Assembly (NCBI GenBank): GCA_902806085.1
Contig: CADCVH010000053.1
Span: 83,693-147,692 of the forward strand
Direction of reading: 5' to 3'
Length of the DNA stretch: 64,000 nt
Origin: an uncultured Rubrobacteraceae bacterium
GTDB lineage: Bacteria; Actinomycetota; Rubrobacteria; Rubrobacterales; Rubrobacteraceae
Position numbers and translations under genes: made by a program. The notes beneath the pieces are model-generated. The model saw only the letters and a list, made by a program, of their open reading frames with translations, did no database searches and had not been told where the DNA came from. Shown here one piece after another: positions 33,394-42,815 of this stretch (position 1 is its first letter; every line of letters begins with the position of its first letter).

Positions 33394-34065
33394 TTGAAGC
33401 ACCAGAGGCTACGCGAAGAGGTCACCGAAGTCTCGCGCCGGATGAGCGCCTCCGGCCTCGTCCGCACGACCTCGGGCAACGTCAGCGCCCGCACCCCCGA
33501 CGGGAACGTCCTCATAACCCCGAGCGGGCTGCCCTACGAGGACCTCGAACCGCAGGACGTGGCGCTCGTGAACCTCGAGGGCGCGTTGCTAGAAGGCTGC
33601 TTCGATCCATCCACCGAGGTCCCGATGCACACGGGCATCTACCGCTCCAAGCCGGACGTTGGCGGGATCGTGCACACCCACGCGCCCTACTCGACCGCGC
33701 TCGCCTGCCTGGGCCTGGAGATCCCCGCGGTCCACTACATGCTCGCGGTCCTCTCCGAAGAGGGCCGCGTTCCCCTGTCCCCCTACGCGACCTACGGCAC
33801 CGAGGAGCTGGCCGGGTACGCGGCCGAGACCCTCGGCGACGCCCACTCCGCCTGCCTGCTCCAGAACCACGGGACCATCACCGTGGGGGAGACAGCCGGA
33901 AAGGCCTACTCGCTGACCGTGATCCTGGAGGAGATGGCCGAGCTCTACTACAGGACCATGACGGCCGGAGACCCCATCATCCTGGGCCCCGACCGCATAG
34001 CCGAGACCCGCGCCAAGATAGCCGGTTACGGGCAGACCAAGCCGGCGGCCAAAAAACCGGCGTAG
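33394..34065 (+). CDS. Class II aldolase, L-fuculose-phosphate aldolase-like (second of two)
   Basis: 223 residues from TTG 33394, preferred because GAGGAGG lies 6 bases upstream; a GTG at 33346 that overlaps the kinase stop would add 16 polar residues. RTTSGNVSARTPDGNVLITP and PSGLPYEDL, catalytic Glu in STEVPMHTGIY, metal His in VHTHAPYS and LQNHGTITVG. This is the FucA/AraD branch (about 215-230 residues is normal). It would release DHAP or glycolaldehyde phosphate from a ketose phosphate. Last gene of the operon. Confidence 0.88.
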   Translation: MKHQRLREEVTEVSRRMSASGLVRTTSGNVSARTPDGNVLITPSGLPYEDLEPQDVALVNLEGALLEGCFDPSTEVPMHTGIYRSKPDVGGIVHTHAPYSTALACLGLEIPAVHYMLAVLSEEGRVPLSPYATYGTEELAGYAAETLGDAHSACLLQNHGTITVGETAGKAYSLTVILEEMAELYYRTMTAGDPIILGPDRIAETRAKIAGYGQTKPAAKKPA

Positions 34066-34327
34066 AACCGCCCGGAGAGGAGGCCACCGGGGAGCCTGAA
34101 AGAGGCCCTCCCGACGCGGTCGGCTCGGGCATCGCACGCCGCGACGGGCACGCGGCATCCGACCCCAGCCGGGCAGGAATTCTCGTCGAGGAGATGCGCC
34201 TTCGAGCCCGGCCGCACGCGCGGCCGGCGTGCCAAACCACCCGGAACCACCGCGGCGAGAGACGGCCCGGCATCGGCCTTGCACCGGAATGCAGCCTCCG
34301 TTACAGTGTGAGCGGGGAAAGGAGATA

Positions 34328-34358
34328 TTTGAGCGATTTAGAACGAGGATTGCTCGAA
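34328..34358 (+). promoter_or_regulatory. Operator-like inverted repeat before the second DeoR gene
   Basis: TTTGAGCGAT (34328-34337) and ATTGCTCGAA (34349-34358) are inverted copies at 8 of 10 positions, ending 10 bases before the TTG start. Likely the autoregulatory site. The rest of the gap 34066-34327 has no gene I can support. Confidence 0.45.
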
Positions 34359-34368
34359 CGATCATAAA

Positions 34369-35154
34369 TTGTCAGACAAACGCGCAGATTTACCGGGTCA
34401 GCGGCAGCGGCGGATAGCGGAGCTCGTTCGCGAGTCGGGGAGCGTCACCGTGGCGACGTTGGAGGAGGACCTCGGCATCTCTCCGGCGACCGCGCGGCGG
34501 GACCTGGCGGTGCTCGAGAGGCAGGGCAAGGTAAAGAGGACCCATGGCGGGGCCGTCATGCCTGGGTTCACGCAGCACGAGGACTCCTTCCAGCAGCGGC
34601 TGGGGGAGGCGTTGGAGGCGAAGGGGCGGCTGGCGCGGGTCGCGGCTGCGATGCTCGAGGCGGACGAGACGGTGTTCGTGGATTCGTCCACCACGGCTTA
34701 CTACGCGGCGCGGCGCATAATCGCCGACGCGCCGAGCGTGACGTGCCTGACCAACCTGGTACCGGTCATGGACCTGTTCTCCGGGGCGGATCCGTCCGGC
34801 GCGAGCATGGTCGGGGTCGGCGGCATGTTCAGGGCGCTGACGCTCTCCTTCGTGGGGCCGTGCGCCGTGCGTGCCGTCGAGTCTTACCTGGTGGACAGGG
34901 CGTTCGTGAGCGTCAAGGGGATCACGGCCGGGGGGCACCTCACGGACGCGGACCCGCTGGAGGCGGAGGTCAAGCGCGCCATGATCCGGCAGTCCGACAA
35001 GCCCGTGCTGCTGGTGGACGGCAGGAAGTTCGAGCGCCGGGGCATGAGCGTCATAGGCCACGTCTCCGAGGTCTCCCTGGTGGTAACCGCCGACGCCCGC
35101 CCCCCGCACGTGCAGGCCCTGGAGGACCTGGGGGTGGCCGTGAAGAGCGTGTAA
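34369..35154 (+). CDS. DeoR-family transcriptional repressor of the rhamnose cluster
   Basis: 261 residues, TTG start. HTH at about 10-60 (RQRRIAELVRESGSVTVATL, EDLGISPATARRDLAVLERQ, VKRTHGGAV), then DeoRC (ETVFVDSSTTAYYAARRI, SVTCLTNLVPVMD, PVLLVDGRKFERRGMSVIGH). It likely senses a rhamnose-derived phosphate such as rhamnulose-1-phosphate and controls the genes from 35656 to 46198, all on the same strand downstream. Confidence 0.85.
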   Translation: MSDKRADLPGQRQRRIAELVRESGSVTVATLEEDLGISPATARRDLAVLERQGKVKRTHGGAVMPGFTQHEDSFQQRLGEALEAKGRLARVAAAMLEADETVFVDSSTTAYYAARRIIADAPSVTCLTNLVPVMDLFSGADPSGASMVGVGGMFRALTLSFVGPCAVRAVESYLVDRAFVSVKGITAGGHLTDADPLEAEVKRAMIRQSDKPVLLVDGRKFERRGMSVIGHVSEVSLVVTADARPPHVQALEDLGVAVKSV

Positions 35155-35240
35155 GAGGAGCGGGCAGGGCCGGCTGGGGAGCCGGTTCGTGGGAAAGGGA
35201 AATCGCGAGGGTTTATGCCCGGGAGGAGTTTATCTGAGCC

Positions 35241-35436
35241 ATGGCTACTTCGGAGGCGGACGTGAACAGCCGGCACGACGACGGCCACGTCAGCGCTCAG
35301 CAATGGAGATGGACCGCCCTGGCGGGCATGGCGTCCTACATGGACGCCGGGTCTATCGGTTCGGGTACCCCGGATGGACACCACCCAGCCCGCGCTCTCG
35401 CTTATGACCGCCATGGCCTGCCCGGTGGAGCGATGA
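35241..35436 (+). pseudogene. Remnant of an MFS sugar transporter gene
   Basis: ATG at 35241 with GGGAGGAG upstream opens a frame whose residues 25-41 (QQWRWTALAGMASYMDAGS) match the start of MFS sugar transporters. After about 35360 the MFS-like text jumps frame (ATG 35373: MDTTQPALSLMTAMACPVER, then TGA 35434-35436), and the other eleven helices are missing. The frame left open to 35651 codes basic, unstructured sequence. The stretch 35437-35655 holds no gene. So this is a truncated, frame-shifted remnant. Confidence 0.6.
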
Positions 35437-35655
35437 GCGCGATGCCCGACGTATCGGCCGTGAAGCTCGGAGGCCGGCAACGGCCGTGCCCGCGCAGAAG
35501 ATTTCGGCGGACGGCGAGGCACGCCACGAGGCGTGCGCCGGTTCTCATGGATGGGTGGATCCACGCTTCGCGGGCAGCGAGACGGCGCCGCCTCAGCACC
35601 CCGGTCGGCCAGGCGGGGGTCTTCGAGACCCCAGGGTTCAGGGAAGGGTAACGGT

Positions 35656-36537
35656 ATGCCGCAGTTCGGAGCGCACGCGTTCATATGGGCAGGCGAATGG
35701 ACCCCCGAGGGGGCCGAGAAGGTGATCCGCGGCGCGTCCGAGGCCGGGCTGGATTTCGTGGAGATCCCCCTGTTGCATCCGGAGAGCATGGACGCCGCCG
35801 GGACGAGGGAGCTGCTGGACGGGTACGGGATCGGGTGCACCTGCTCGCTCGGGTTGCCCGCGTCGGCGCACCTCCCCTTCGCCCCCGATGCGGCCGAGAG
35901 GTTTCTCCGGACGGCGGTAGACGTCACGGCCTCGCTCGGGTCCGACGCGCTTTCGGGGGCGATCTACACCCACCTTGGCACCCTGACCCGCAAGCCGCCC
36001 ACCGAGGACGAGCTCGCGACGGTGGCGCGGGTGATCAAGAGCGTGGCGCGCTACGCGGCACAACGGGACGTCTCGCTCGGCATAGAGGCCATCAACCGCT
36101 ACGAGACGTACCTGATCAACCTGGCCTCCCAGGCCGATGAGATGCTGGGCCGGGTCGACGAGGCCAACGTGTTCGTTCACCTGGACACCTACCACATGAA
36201 CATCGAGGAGAAGGGCTTCTATGAGCCTATAGTCGCCGCCGGGGCAAGCATGCGCTACATCCACCTCTCCGAGTCCGACCGGGGGACGCCGGGCACGGGC
36301 AACGTGCGCTGGGACGACGTGTTCGCAGGCCTCGAGGCCGTAGAGTACGACGGGCGCCTGGTGATGGAGTCCTTCGCGGCGGTCAACGAGGACATCATAG
36401 GCGCCACGGCCCTGTGGCGGGACGTGGTCGGCGACCCGCAGGCCTTGATAACCGACGGGCTCGCCTTTCTTCGCGACAAGGCGGCCGAGCACGGCCTCCT
36501 CGATGGCCCGGCCGGGCCGCCCCGGGTGGGTCGGTAG
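35656..36537 (+). CDS. Sugar epimerase, D-tagatose 3-epimerase/TIM-barrel family
   Basis: 293 residues from the ATG at 35656 (AGGGAAGGG upstream). AP endonuclease-2-type barrel with metal ligands GIEAINRYETY (Glu), VHLDTYHMNIEE (Asp, His), IHLSESDRGTPGTG and VMESFA (second catalytic Glu). This pattern is the D-tagatose/D-psicose/L-ribulose 3-epimerase group. In this place it could epimerise L-rhamnulose or remove L-fructose-like side products of the isomerase. Its stop overlaps the rhamnulokinase start. Confidence 0.87.
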   Translation: MPQFGAHAFIWAGEWTPEGAEKVIRGASEAGLDFVEIPLLHPESMDAAGTRELLDGYGIGCTCSLGLPASAHLPFAPDAAERFLRTAVDVTASLGSDALSGAIYTHLGTLTRKPPTEDELATVARVIKSVARYAAQRDVSLGIEAINRYETYLINLASQADEMLGRVDEANVFVHLDTYHMNIEEKGFYEPIVAAGASMRYIHLSESDRGTPGTGNVRWDDVFAGLEAVEYDGRLVMESFAAVNEDIIGATALWRDVVGDPQALITDGLAFLRDKAAEHGLLDGPAGPPRVGR

Positions 36538-38051
36538 TGGCCGCGGAGACCGCATTTCTGGCGGTCGACCTTGGGGCCGAGAGCGGACGCGCCGTGCTCG
36601 GACGCTTCGACGGCGGGCGGATGACCCTCGAGGAGGTGCACCGCTTCCCGAACGTGCCAGTCCGCCTGCCGGACGGCCTGCACTGGGACGTGTTGCGGAT
36701 CGTCGAAGAGGCCAAGGCGGGGATCGCCAGGGCGTCTAGCGAAGCCGGGCAGATGGAGAGCCTCGGGATCGACTCCTGGGGCGTGGACTTCGGCCTGCTG
36801 GACCGCGACGGCTGCCTGATAGCCAACCCCTACCACTACCGCGACCCCCGCACCGAGGGCATGGAGGAGAGGGCCTTCGGCCGGATGCCCAAAGAGGAGA
36901 TCTACGAGACGACGGGCGTCCAGTTCATGCCGATAAACACCCTCTACCAACTCCTGGCGATGGAGGGTTCGCCGCTTCTCCAGGCGGCGCGGACGCTGCT
37001 CCTGATCCCCGACCTTCTCGGCTACTGGCTCACCGGCGAGAGGGCCTGCGAGTCCACCATCGCCAGCACCACCCAGCTCTGCGACGCGCGCTCCGGCGGT
37101 TGGGCCCGGGACGTCCTGGAGAAGATGCGCCTTCCCGGCCACATCTTCGGCGAGATCGTCCCTCCCGGCACCCAACTCGGGCCCCTGCTGCCGGAGGTCG
37201 CCGAGGAGACGGGGGCGAAGGGAGGGTTGCCCGTTACGGCCGTCGCCTCCCACGACACCGCCTCAGCCGTGGTCGCCGTCCCCGCCGAGGGCGAGAATTT
37301 CGCTTACATCTCCAGCGGCACCTGGTCCCTGGTGGGCGTGGAGTTGCCGAGACCCGCCATCGCGCCCGAGGGGATGCGCGCCAACTTTACGAACGAGGGG
37401 GGCTTCGGCGGCACGACGCGGTTCCTGAAGAACGTCATGGGTCTCTGGCTCCTGCAGGAGTGCCGGCGCACCTGGGCCCGCGAGGGGCGCGAGTACTCCT
37501 ACGAAGAACTTACCCGCCTCGCGCAGGCTGCGCCGGCCGGCGGTCCCTTGCTGGACCCGGATCATCCCTCCTTCCTCCCCCCGGGGGACATGCCGGGACG
37601 CATCCGCCGTTTCTGCCGGGCGACAGGCCAGGGACGGCCCGGGGAGCCGGGGGAGGTCGCCCGGTGCGTGATCGAAAGCCTCGCGCTCAAGTACCGGTGG
37701 TCGCTGGAGCGGGCCGAGGAGATAACCGGTAGGCGCGTCGAGGTCGTCCACGTGGTGGGGGGTGGGGTGCGGAACACGCTGCTCTGCCAACTCACGGCGG
37801 ACGCGACGCGCCGGCCGGTGCGGGCCGGGCCGGTGGAGGCCACGGCCCTTGGCAACCTCATGGTCCAGGCCTACGCCCGGGGGCACCTCGGTTCGCTGGA
37901 GGAGATCCGGGCCGCCGTGCGGCGCTCCCCCATAGAACTGCACGACTATTTGCCGATGGGCAGCGCGGACGAGTGGGACGGGGCCTACGAGAGGTTGCGG
38001 GGGATCATGGACGCCGCCGCACACCCGGACACGGAAGGAGCGGTCCTTTGA
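36537..38051 (+). CDS. rhaB: Rhamnulokinase
   Basis: 504 residues, GTG overlapping the previous TAG (TAGTG). FGGY kinase with RhaB marks: FLAVDLGAESGRAVLGRFDG, LPDGLHWDVLRI, IDSWGVDFGLLD, NPYHYRDPRT, ISSGTWSLVG, NEGGFGGTTRFLKNVMGLWL and VHVVGGGVRN. It phosphorylates L-rhamnulose at O1. Together with the isomerase at 42816 and the aldolase-dehydrogenase at 44114 it makes a complete phosphorylating rhamnose pathway. Confidence 0.93.
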   Translation: MAAETAFLAVDLGAESGRAVLGRFDGGRMTLEEVHRFPNVPVRLPDGLHWDVLRIVEEAKAGIARASSEAGQMESLGIDSWGVDFGLLDRDGCLIANPYHYRDPRTEGMEERAFGRMPKEEIYETTGVQFMPINTLYQLLAMEGSPLLQAARTLLLIPDLLGYWLTGERACESTIASTTQLCDARSGGWARDVLEKMRLPGHIFGEIVPPGTQLGPLLPEVAEETGAKGGLPVTAVASHDTASAVVAVPAEGENFAYISSGTWSLVGVELPRPAIAPEGMRANFTNEGGFGGTTRFLKNVMGLWLLQECRRTWAREGREYSYEELTRLAQAAPAGGPLLDPDHPSFLPPGDMPGRIRRFCRATGQGRPGEPGEVARCVIESLALKYRWSLERAEEITGRRVEVVHVVGGGVRNTLLCQLTADATRRPVRAGPVEATALGNLMVQAYARGHLGSLEEIRAAVRRSPIELHDYLPMGSADEWDGAYERLRGIMDAAAHPDTEGAVL

Positions 38052-38121
38052 GCATGTGTGAGAGGAGGGATGGAGAGCCGGGTGGTGACCATCCGGAGGG
38101 CGTCAGAGAGGTAGGAGCGTC

Positions 38122-39708
38122 ATGAGACCCTCCGACGAACCCGGCACGGGGAGGGCTGCCACGGCCGCCGAGGCCCCGCCCGTCTTCCGCCTCCGGGACG
38201 TGACCAAGCGCTTCGGCGGCGTGACGGCCGTGGAGGGGGTGGGTTTCGACCTGCGGCCCGGTGAGGTCCACGCCCTTGTGGGCGAGAACGGCGCGGGCAA
38301 GAGCACGCTCATGAAGATGGTCCACGGCCTGTACGCGCCAGATGAGGGAACGCTGGAGGTGGGGGGGGAGGCCACCGAGTTCTCCTCGCCGCGCGACGCC
38401 GAGGCCGCCGGCATCGCCATGATCCCGCAGGAGCTCGACCTGTTCCCGGAGCTCTCGGTTACGGAGAACCTGTTCGTGGGCCGTCACCGGCCCCGCACGC
38501 GCTGGGGCACCCTGGACCGGGCCGCCATGCGGGGCAAAGCCCGCGAGCGGTTGGGGTCCCTCGGGGTCGACCTGGACGTCACCGCCTCCGTCAAAGGGCT
38601 CTCGGCGGCCAACCAGCAGATCGTCGCCATCGCGCGGGCCCTCGTGGGCGAGGCCAGGGCCGTGGTCATGGACGAGCCGACCGCCTCCCTGACCGAGCGG
38701 GAGGTCCGGCAGCTCTTCAGGATCATCTCGGATCTGACCTCGGGCGGCGTCGGCGTCGTCTACATCTCGCACCGCCTGGAGGAGGTCTTCACGATCTCGG
38801 ACCGCATCACCGTGCTGCGCGACGGGCACCACATCACCACCGCGCCCGCCGCAGACCTCGACGCCGAGGAGTTGGTACGCCTCATGGTGGGCCGGCCCTT
38901 GAACGAGCTGTTCACCCGGAGCCCGCACAGCCCCGGGGAGGTGGCCCTGGAGGTGCGCGGCCTGGGCAGGGCCGGCGAGTTCGAAGAGGTAGACCTCGTC
39001 GTGCGCCGGAGCGAGATCGTGGGCCTCTCCGGGCTCGTCGGGGCCGGCCGCAGCGAGGTGGCCCAGGCGATCTTCGGCATCCGTTCGCCCGAGTCCGGCG
39101 AGATACGCATCGACGGCGAGGTCGTCAGGATAAAATCGCCCCAGGCGGCCATGGAGAAGGGCATATTCTACGTGCCCGAGGAGCGGCGCTCGCAGGGGCT
39201 CATCCTGCCGTTCTCCATAAAAAACAACATCACTTTGAGCATCCTGGACCGGATCGCCCGGTTCGGGTTCGTGCCGAGGACGGAGCGGCAGACGGCCGAC
39301 CGCTTCGCCAAGGGGCTGTCGATCCGGGGGGGCAGCGTCTCCGACCCCGTCAGCCGCCTCTCGGGCGGCAACCAGCAGAAGGTGGTGCTGGCGAAGTCGC
39401 TCGCCCGCGAGCCGTCCATCCTGCTCCTCGACGAGCCGACCAGGGGCATCGACGTCGGGGCCAAGTCGGAGATCTACCGCCTCATAGACGACCTCGCCAA
39501 GGAGGGGAAGGCGATCCTGCTCATCTCTTCGGAGCTCGAGGAGGTCCTCTCCATGTCGGACCGGGTGGTGGTAATGCGGGAGGGCAGGATCACGGGCGAG
39601 TTCGGACGGAACGAGGCAGACCAGGAGAGGGTGATGACCGCGGCCACCGGCGGCAGAGACCGGCCGGCCCCCGCCGGCCGGGGAGAGGAGGCACCCGAAG
39701 ATGAGTGA
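38122..39708 (+). CDS. Rhamnose-type sugar ABC transporter ATPase (two ABC domains)
   Basis: 528 residues, ATG after GGTAGGAG. CUT2-type (RbsA/MglA-like) protein. First ABC domain about 15-255: Walker A VGENGAGKSTL, signature LSAANQQ, Walker B VVMDEPTASL. Second domain about 265-505: degenerate Walker A GLVGAGRSEV, signature LSGGNQQK, LLLDEPTRGIDVGA. The degenerate second Walker A is normal for the family. It drives sugar import through the two permeases coded next. Confidence 0.93.
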   Translation: MRPSDEPGTGRAATAAEAPPVFRLRDVTKRFGGVTAVEGVGFDLRPGEVHALVGENGAGKSTLMKMVHGLYAPDEGTLEVGGEATEFSSPRDAEAAGIAMIPQELDLFPELSVTENLFVGRHRPRTRWGTLDRAAMRGKARERLGSLGVDLDVTASVKGLSAANQQIVAIARALVGEARAVVMDEPTASLTEREVRQLFRIISDLTSGGVGVVYISHRLEEVFTISDRITVLRDGHHITTAPAADLDAEELVRLMVGRPLNELFTRSPHSPGEVALEVRGLGRAGEFEEVDLVVRRSEIVGLSGLVGAGRSEVAQAIFGIRSPESGEIRIDGEVVRIKSPQAAMEKGIFYVPEERRSQGLILPFSIKNNITLSILDRIARFGFVPRTERQTADRFAKGLSIRGGSVSDPVSRLSGGNQQKVVLAKSLAREPSILLLDEPTRGIDVGAKSEIYRLIDDLAKEGKAILLISSELEEVLSMSDRVVVMREGRITGEFGRNEADQERVMTAATGGRDRPAPAGRGEEAPEDE

Positions 39709-40699
39709 AGTGCAGACGCCGACCCCCGCGCAGAGCGGCGCGAACGGCACCGTGCTGAGCCGGTGGTTGGTACGCCCCGAGGCGCCCGCCCTGGTGTTCC
39801 TGGCCGTCCTGCTCGTGGCCTTCTCGCTCAGCAGCGACGAGTTTTTGAGCGGTTCCAACCTCGAGTCCATCCTGGTCTCCGTGGCCGTGCTGGGCACCAT
39901 CGCCCTGGCGGTCAACCAGGTGATCCTGTGCGGGGAGATAGACATCTCGACGGGCTCGATGATGGGCCTGTGCGCGGTCGCCGCGGGGGCCGTGGCGACG
40001 AGCACGGGCGGCCTGATCCTCCCCCTGCTGACCGGCGTGGCCGTCGGCGCGCTCGCCGGGGCGGCCAACGGGCTGCTCGTTACCCTCGGGCGCATCCCTT
40101 CCATAATCGTGACGCTCGGCATGCTCTACGCGCTGCGCGGGGTGATCCTGCTCGTCACGGGGGGTACCTGGATCACCGGCATCCCGGACGGGACGCGCGT
40201 GCTCGGGACCGGGTCGGTGCTCGGCATAGAGTACCCCGTGTTCGTCCTCCTCATACTGTTCGTGGTGATGGAGATGGTCAGCCGTCACTCGACCTGGGGC
40301 CGGAACGTCTTCGCCGTCGGCGGCAACCGTCGGGCCTCCCGCCTGGCGGGGCTCCCGATAGACCGCGTCCGGTTCCTGTCCTTCGTGCTGGTTGGCGTCT
40401 TTGTCGGCATAGCGTCCATCATCTACCTCGGGCGGGCAGGGTCCGTGCAGACCAACACCGGGACCGGCCTGGAGCTTCAGGTCGTCGCGGCCGTGGTGAT
40501 AGGGGGCACCAGCATCTCTGGTGGGCGGGGTTCGACGCTGGCCGCCCTCACCGGGGCCGTGCTCATAGGCGTCATCCTCAACGGCCTCATCCTGGTGGGG
40601 GTGCCGGGCATCTGGCAGGACGCCGTGCTCGGGGCCCTGATCCTGCTCGCCGTCACCACCGACGTGCTGCGCCGGCGTCTGCTGGGAGACAAGTCATGA
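39701..40699 (+). CDS. Rhamnose-type ABC transporter permease 1 (RbsC-like)
   Basis: 332 residues, overlapping the ATPase end by 8 bases. CUT2 permease with about ten hydrophobic segments; GEIDISTGSMMGLCAVAAG, the family's conserved D-(I/L)-S-x-G-S motif, and GGTSISGGRGSTLAALTGA near the end. Forms a heterodimeric channel with the product of 40696. Confidence 0.92.
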   Translation: MSEVQTPTPAQSGANGTVLSRWLVRPEAPALVFLAVLLVAFSLSSDEFLSGSNLESILVSVAVLGTIALAVNQVILCGEIDISTGSMMGLCAVAAGAVATSTGGLILPLLTGVAVGALAGAANGLLVTLGRIPSIIVTLGMLYALRGVILLVTGGTWITGIPDGTRVLGTGSVLGIEYPVFVLLILFVVMEMVSRHSTWGRNVFAVGGNRRASRLAGLPIDRVRFLSFVLVGVFVGIASIIYLGRAGSVQTNTGTGLELQVVAAVVIGGTSISGGRGSTLAALTGAVLIGVILNGLILVGVPGIWQDAVLGALILLAVTTDVLRRRLLGDKS

Positions 40700-41655
40700 G
40701 CGCGGCCACAGCGGCCCTCAGGCGCTTGAAGCTCTCCCGCGAGGTCGTGCTGCTCGGGGTGCTGATCGTCCTTATGGTCGTTATGTCCCTGCTCTCGCCG
40801 CTCTTCCTCACCGTGGGCAACCTGCTCAACACCTCGCGCTTTTTCGTCGAGGTGGGGCTCATGGCGCTCGGGATGACCCTGATAATCATCACGGGAGGCA
40901 TCGACCTCTCCGTCGGGTCGAACGTGGCCCTCGTCTCGGTCGCCGTCGGGTTCTCCTACGCCGCCGGCCTGCCCCTGCCCCTGGCGATCCTGTTCGGCCT
41001 CGTGGTGGGCCTGGCCGCCGGCCTCTTCAACGGCCTCTTTATCACCCTGCTGGACCTGCACCCCCTCGTGGTCACCCTGGGGACCTTCGCCCTGTTTCAG
41101 GGCCTGGCGTACGGCCTGTCGAAGGCGGAGGCTGTCTCGGACTTTCCCCCCTGGTTCGCCTACTTCGGCCAGGCTTACTTCCTGAACGTGGTGCCGGGGC
41201 AGTTGTTCATCTTTATCCTGGCCGTGGTCGTGGTCTGGCTGATCCTGTCTCGCACCCGTTTCGGCCGCTACGTCTACGCCATCGGCAACAACGAGGAGGC
41301 GGCCCATTTCTCCGGGGTGCCCGTCCGCAGGGTGAAGCTGGCCCTCTACTCCGGCATCGGCCTCTTGGTGGGCATGGCCGCGGTCATCTACACCTCGCGG
41401 GTCTACACGGCGCGCGGCGACTCGGGCCTCGGGCTGGAGCTCGACGTTATCTCCGCCGTGGTCCTAGGGGGGGCCAGCATCTACGGCGGATCTGGGACCA
41501 TAGGCGGCACCGTGCTCGGCGTCCTCATCATCGCGACCTTGCGAAACGGCCTGGTCCTGGCCGGGGTGCCGAGCACCTGGCAGGTCTTCGTGCTCGGGGT
41601 CCTGCTCCTCGTGGCCGTCTTCCTGAACGAGTTTTTCCGAAGAAGGGAGGAGTGA
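40696..41655 (+). CDS. Rhamnose-type ABC transporter permease 2 (RbsC-like)
   Basis: 319 residues, ATG inside the previous stop (ATGA). CUT2 permease; GGIDLSVGSNVALVSVAVG and LGGASIYGGSGTIGGTVLG. The paired, different permeases (as in RhaP/RhaQ of Rhizobium) are the usual layout for rhamnose importers. Confidence 0.92.
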   Translation: MSAATAALRRLKLSREVVLLGVLIVLMVVMSLLSPLFLTVGNLLNTSRFFVEVGLMALGMTLIIITGGIDLSVGSNVALVSVAVGFSYAAGLPLPLAILFGLVVGLAAGLFNGLFITLLDLHPLVVTLGTFALFQGLAYGLSKAEAVSDFPPWFAYFGQAYFLNVVPGQLFIFILAVVVVWLILSRTRFGRYVYAIGNNEEAAHFSGVPVRRVKLALYSGIGLLVGMAAVIYTSRVYTARGDSGLGLELDVISAVVLGGASIYGGSGTIGGTVLGVLIIATLRNGLVLAGVPSTWQVFVLGVLLLVAVFLNEFFRRREE

Positions 41656-41720
41656 CCCGTACCCGAGAGAGAAAACCGCCGGTAGAAGAGAGCAAAGCTT
41701 ACCGAGAAGGAGGAGAGAGC

Positions 41721-42749
41721 GTGGCCAGATACGCGTGGGGGGCCAGGATCGTCCGTGTAGCCTTGTTGATGGCGTTGGTGTTGGTGGCCGCATCCTGCGG
41801 CGTGGGGCAGCAGCCGTCCCAGGGTGGCGGCGGCGGTAGCGGGCCGAAGAAGATCTGCATGATGCCCAAGCTCGTCGGCATTCCCTACTTCAACGCCTCC
41901 GAGACGGGCGCGAAGGAGGCGGCCAAGGACCTCGGCGTCGAGCTCGTCTACGACGGGCCGACGGAGGCCAAGGCGGCGCTCCAATCCCAGATGATCGAGC
42001 AGTGGATCCAGCAGCAGTGCGGCGCCATCTCGGTCGCCGCCAACGATCCCGACGCCCTCGCCCCCGCCATGAAGAAGGCCCAAGACGCCGGTATAAAGAC
42101 CTCGTCCTGGGACGCCGACGTGGCCAAGGACGCCCGCGAGGTCTTCGTCAACCAGGCGACCTTCGAGGCCATAGGCTACGAGCTCGTCGACGTGATGGCC
42201 GAGCAGACCGACGGCAAGGGCAAGTTCCTGGTCGTCACCGGCTCGCTCACCGCCCCGAACCAGGTCGCCTGGCTCAAAGAGATGCGCGAGCGCATGAAGG
42301 ACAAGTACCCCGAGATGTCCATCGCCTCCGTCGAGCCCGGCGAGGAGGACCTTCAGCTCGGGATCGACATAACCAAGAACTACCTGCGCGCCAACCCCGA
42401 CACGGCGGGCGTCTTCGGGATAACCTCCGTCGCCCTGCCCGGCGCGGCCGAGGCCGTCGAGCAGGCGGGGCTCGAGGGCAAGGTGGCCGTAACCGGCCTC
42501 TCGACGCCCAACGACATGAAGCCCTACCTCGAGTCCGGGGCCGTCGAGGAGTTCGTCCTCTGGAACCCGGTGGACCTCGGCTACCTGGCGGTGCACGTCG
42601 CCAACGCCCAGCTCGAGGGCAACATGCCCAAATCCGGGACCTTCGAGGCCGGCCGCCTCGGCAAGGTCGAGCTGCTCGCCGAGGACGAGGTCCTCCTCGG
42701 CCCACCCCTCGTCTTCAACCAGAAGAACATCGGCAAGTACGACTTCTAG
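41721..42749 (+). CDS. Rhamnose-type ABC transporter substrate-binding lipoprotein
   Basis: 342 residues from GTG 41721, preferred because AAGGAGGAG lies upstream; a frame start at 41652 would precede the signal by 23 polar residues. Signal ALLMALVLVAASC gives a lipobox with acylated Cys. Mature part is a periplasmic-binding type I (RbsB/RhaS-like) protein: KICMMPKLVGIPYFNASETG, IEQWIQQQCGAISVAANDPD, FLVVTGSLTAPNQVAW, EFVLWNPVDLGYLAV. The last phrase is a rhamnose-binding (RhaS) family mark. Confidence 0.91.
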   Translation: MARYAWGARIVRVALLMALVLVAASCGVGQQPSQGGGGGSGPKKICMMPKLVGIPYFNASETGAKEAAKDLGVELVYDGPTEAKAALQSQMIEQWIQQQCGAISVAANDPDALAPAMKKAQDAGIKTSSWDADVAKDAREVFVNQATFEAIGYELVDVMAEQTDGKGKFLVVTGSLTAPNQVAWLKEMRERMKDKYPEMSIASVEPGEEDLQLGIDITKNYLRANPDTAGVFGITSVALPGAAEAVEQAGLEGKVAVTGLSTPNDMKPYLESGAVEEFVLWNPVDLGYLAVHVANAQLEGNMPKSGTFEAGRLGKVELLAEDEVLLGPPLVFNQKNIGKYDF

Positions 42750-42815
42750 GGCAACACCGGCGCCGGCGTCTCCCTCGCGAGGGGCGCCGGCGTCCGACCG
42801 GGGGAGGAGAAACCT

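Noticed and set aside
38005-40122. 705-codon minus-strand frame over the rhamnose ABC genes
   Set aside because: Antisense of clear RbsA/RbsC genes; composition is the shadow type.
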